This document shows positions 12,280 through 14,318 of a stretch of 14,318 nt of DNA, one piece after another. The position numbers were made by a program, and so were the translations under genes. The notes beneath the pieces are model-generated. The model did not search any database and had not been told where the DNA came from. It saw only the letters and a list, made by a program, of their open reading frames with translations. Positions within the stretch are counted from its first letter, which is position 1. Each line of letters starts with the position of its first letter. The DNA is from Acidimicrobiaceae bacterium UBA2093 (lineage in GTDB: Bacteria; Actinomycetota; Acidimicrobiia; Acidimicrobiales; Ilumatobacteraceae): positions 457-14,774 of the forward strand of contig DCZD01000027.1 in the NCBI GenBank assembly GCA_002331255.1. Reading direction: 5' to 3'.

Positions 12280-14300
12280 TAGGCCCGCAAATACACGACA
12301 TCGTCATTCATGACATTGGAGATGGTGCAGGAAGCCCGATTGTTCGCACCACTTCCCTGGCTTTGCATCCACGAGCCTGAGTCTCCGCATCGCACCGAGA
12401 ACGGAACCGCAACCGCGGTCATGGTGAAGGTAAAGGGCACAGCCTTCGTCGACCCCGAGGCGTCGGTACCTCCTCCATCAAACTCGATACTCAGTCCTTC
12501 TAGACATCCGACGTCGCTACAAGATCCACCCCTGTTCGACGTCGCCGTGAAACCCGATGAACCGAGATCGGACAGACCAAGTGACCACTCATCAAGATTG
12601 AAAGTGACGTTAACTGTTGTACGCGCTGCGGGTGCAGCAGTTGTCGCAGGTGCTCGGGTTGTGTTCGTCACCTGCTGAGTCCCACCGCCCGTTCCGGGCT
12701 TGGCTGCAGAACCATTGCCCCCTGTGTCTCCACTTACCGCAGATGTCGTGTTCGTCGTTTGCCCTATCGCAGATCCCGACTGTGATGCATCTCCACCCGT
12801 GGTACTCCCCGAAGTGGACAAACCCTTGCTGAGCGACACTGAGGTCGAAGTAGAGGGCAGACCACCTCTCGTCTCATTTTCGATTACGGCACCATCGGTG
12901 CCAACCACCTTCTCCTTCACCGTTCCAGATCCGTCATCACTGCGCTGCACATAGTTGGTTCCGGCAGGAAGTGTCGGAGCACCGGCTCCAACTACTTCGA
13001 CGACAGGTGCCGAATCGTTTGTCGTTGTCGTGACCGGCTTTCCGTCGGTGCCGAGCACGGACACCGCTACCCCATCAGGCGTCACTTCGACACTTGCTCC
13101 TTCCCCAGAAGCGGTTCCTGCGTTGTCGCCGGCAGCAACCGTGACAGTTGCACTCGACTCGTTAACGATTGCACTCCCCTCGGTGAAGAGCACGTCGCCT
13201 GCCGCGCCTTGTGGAAGCGACACCTCCACCATCGCCTTGGGTGTCATCGCAAAGATCTTGGACTCTTTCGGAGCTTTTACAGTGACCTTCTTGTTGCTCG
13301 CAGGGACCGTGACGATGTAGTCCACCGGAACACCCGGTTGCTGTTCAACACCAGGTGAGCGCAATGGCCTCATGGTCGTCGCACCAGCGACAGCTGTTCC
13401 TGGCGACACAACGCCGTCATCAGTCTCGATGCTCCACTCGGTGTCGACACTTCGAATGAGAAACGTCGTCGACTTCACCGCTTTGTCGATGGCGCAGAAC
13501 GGACATGATCCACTCTCGCGAGTCTTCAGCGAGATGAGATCGATGTCGCCCTTCTTTCCGCGCCACATCTTCGGATCGTTGGCGGGGTCCTTGCCCGAGA
13601 ACGAGAAACTCCACTCGCCTTTAGCCAAGTCCGCGGTGACATAACGATCTGCACCTGGCCAATTCGAGTCGTACACCTTGATCACAGCAGTGTCCTTCTC
13701 TGGGAACTCAAGTGCATATGGCAAGAGCGCATGACCACCAGTCGCGGAGTACACACCTAGCGAGTAGTCGGGTGTTCCCTGCGCAAAGCTCGCAGCTAGC
13801 GCGGCGACTATCTCCTTCAAAGACTTTTTGGCGAAGCCATCAGCTTCATCTTGCGTCTCAGGAATGAATTGTGTGGCGAACGCTCGCAAGATTGCATGCA
13901 GAACTTCGACGTCCTTGTCGAGCGCTGACGTCTTTGGTTCGACTTTTCGGATGAAGCGTGATGCTGCGAGCACCACCAGACCCTCGCAGTGTCCCGATGT
14001 TCGAGCCTGATTCACCATTCGGGCAAACGCAGCTGCCTCTGGTGTCGCGATACATGGTGTCGTTCCGCCGCGGCACACATCGGGCCCACTTCCAAACATC
14101 TCCACTAGGTCATCGGTGTTGAATTCTTCCGAGATTGTTCCCGACGGAAAGTTCGCAAATGTGAACGCGTCTGCGGTGACAGTCAGGCCGGAGGCGACCG
14201 GAACCACCTCAACTCCGACGGATTCCCCGCCGCCACCTGAACAGCCGCCTAGTACAAGACCAGCCGCCGCGACCAACAGAGTCCAACGCTGAATTCGCAT
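12279..14300 (-). CDS. Lipoprotein with putative papain-like cysteine peptidase domain and Ser/Thr linker
   Basis: The 673-aa product begins RIQRWTLLVAAAGLVLGGC, a lipoprotein signal peptide with lipobox LGGC; Cys20 would be lipidated after export. Residues about 85-265 suggest a papain-fold peptidase-like domain. SGHCEGLVVLAASRF gives candidate nucleophile Cys105, ATGGHALLPYALEF gives His190, and IKVYDSNWPGADRYV gives Asn213. This resembles the C-x-G, GHA.xPY and YDxNxPG blocks of actinobacterial secreted cysteine-peptidase-like proteins. I recognise the pattern, not a named family, and activity is unproven. Residues about 285-475 look like beta-rich repeats, about 480-562 is a Ser/Thr/Gly/Asn linker, and about 563-673 is a cysteine-containing beta domain (GGSCSDVGCLEG, SVRCGDSG). 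It is first in an operon with the RCC1-type protein 16 bp downstream. ATG 14300 has a TATCCT box seven bases upstream and no ribosome binding site. Confidence 0.85.
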   Translation of the reverse strand: MRIQRWTLLVAAAGLVLGGCSGGGGESVGVEVVPVASGLTVTADAFTFANFPSGTISEEFNTDDLVEMFGSGPDVCRGGTTPCIATPEAAAFARMVNQARTSGHCEGLVVLAASRFIRKVEPKTSALDKDVEVLHAILRAFATQFIPETQDEADGFAKKSLKEIVAALAASFAQGTPDYSLGVYSATGGHALLPYALEFPEKDTAVIKVYDSNWPGADRYVTADLAKGEWSFSFSGKDPANDPKMWRGKKGDIDLISLKTRESGSCPFCAIDKAVKSTTFLIRSVDTEWSIETDDGVVSPGTAVAGATTMRPLRSPGVEQQPGVPVDYIVTVPASNKKVTVKAPKESKIFAMTPKAMVEVSLPQGAAGDVLFTEGSAIVNESSATVTVAAGDNAGTASGEGASVEVTPDGVAVSVLGTDGKPVTTTTNDSAPVVEVVGAGAPTLPAGTNYVQRSDDGSGTVKEKVVGTDGAVIENETRGGLPSTSTSVSLSKGLSTSGSTTGGDASQSGSAIGQTTNTTSAVSGDTGGNGSAAKPGTGGGTQQVTNTTRAPATTAAPAARTTVNVTFNLDEWSLGLSDLGSSGFTATSNRGGSCSDVGCLEGLSIEFDGGGTDASGSTKAVPFTFTMTAVAVPFSVRCGDSGSWMQSQGSGANNRASCTISNVMNDDVVYLRA

Positions 14301-14307
14301 TCAGCCA

Positions 14308-14313
14308 AGGATA
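14308..14313 (-). promoter_or_regulatory. Inferred -10 box (TATCCT) of the lipoprotein operon
   Basis: On the minus strand TATCCT lies seven bases before ATG 14300. It is the best match to TATAAT among the proposed boxes, and the short distance again implies a leaderless message. The -35 region lies outside the window. Confidence 0.5.
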
Positions 14314-14318
14314 GACCC

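Noticed and set aside
9918..13644. Several plus-strand open frames opposite the RCC1-type and lipoprotein genes
   Set aside because: They are shadows of long, domain-rich minus-strand genes. Their Ala/Val/Thr/Pro-rich translations reflect the antisense of Ser/Thr/Gly-rich coding sequence.

Overview
The window looks like a piece of a moderately GC-rich actinobacterial chromosome, probably from the Acidimicrobiia (Ilumatobacter-like) lineage. That placement is an inference. It rests on two luciferase-like F420-type oxidoreductases (one resembling the MSMEG_2256/TIGR03617 family), a DUF4395 membrane protein, a TIGR03792 protein, GTG starts, leaderless-looking starts and large secreted proteins with Thr-rich linkers. 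No rRNA, CRISPR array, insertion sequence or phage gene was found.

Left edge (1-1505, minus strand): the 5' part of a large secreted protein runs off the window. It has a signal peptide, a fibronectin-III-like domain, a domain with a DxEP motif that may be a TIM-barrel-like hydrolase, and then a poly-Thr linker. A 112-bp divergent intergenic region follows, with a perfect GGTGA-N3-TCACC palindrome.

Middle (1618-8517, plus strand): a run of metabolic genes in closely packed groups. Group 1 is a double-HTH TetR-type regulator, an LLM oxidoreductase and a TIGR03792 protein, all joined by 4-bp start/stop overlaps. Next are an acyl-CoA dehydrogenase, whose stop codon sits in a hairpin that is duplicated in tandem just downstream, and a DUF4395 membrane protein. 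Group 2 is a second LLM oxidoreductase, a crotonase and a DODA/LigB-type extradiol dioxygenase, also overlapping. Together they suggest catabolism of a cyclic or aromatic compound to CoA thioesters, using F420 and beta-oxidation-like steps. The substrate cannot be read from the sequence.

Right part (8530-14300, minus strand): a VOC/glyoxalase-like protein ends tail to tail with the dioxygenase. Upstream of it are a decayed tRNA 3'-half copy, tRNA-Val(UAC) and a class I glutamine amidotransferase. Then comes a two-gene exported-protein operon. Its first gene encodes a lipoprotein with a possible papain-like Cys/His/Asn triad. The second encodes a secreted seven-repeat RCC1-type beta-propeller protein with Ig-like and FN3-like domains.

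Many transcription-unit starts share one arrangement, a TANNNT hexamer 6-8 bases before the start codon with no Shine-Dalgarno sequence. This points to widespread leaderless transcripts. Genes lying inside operons use overlapping stops or real Shine-Dalgarno sequences instead.
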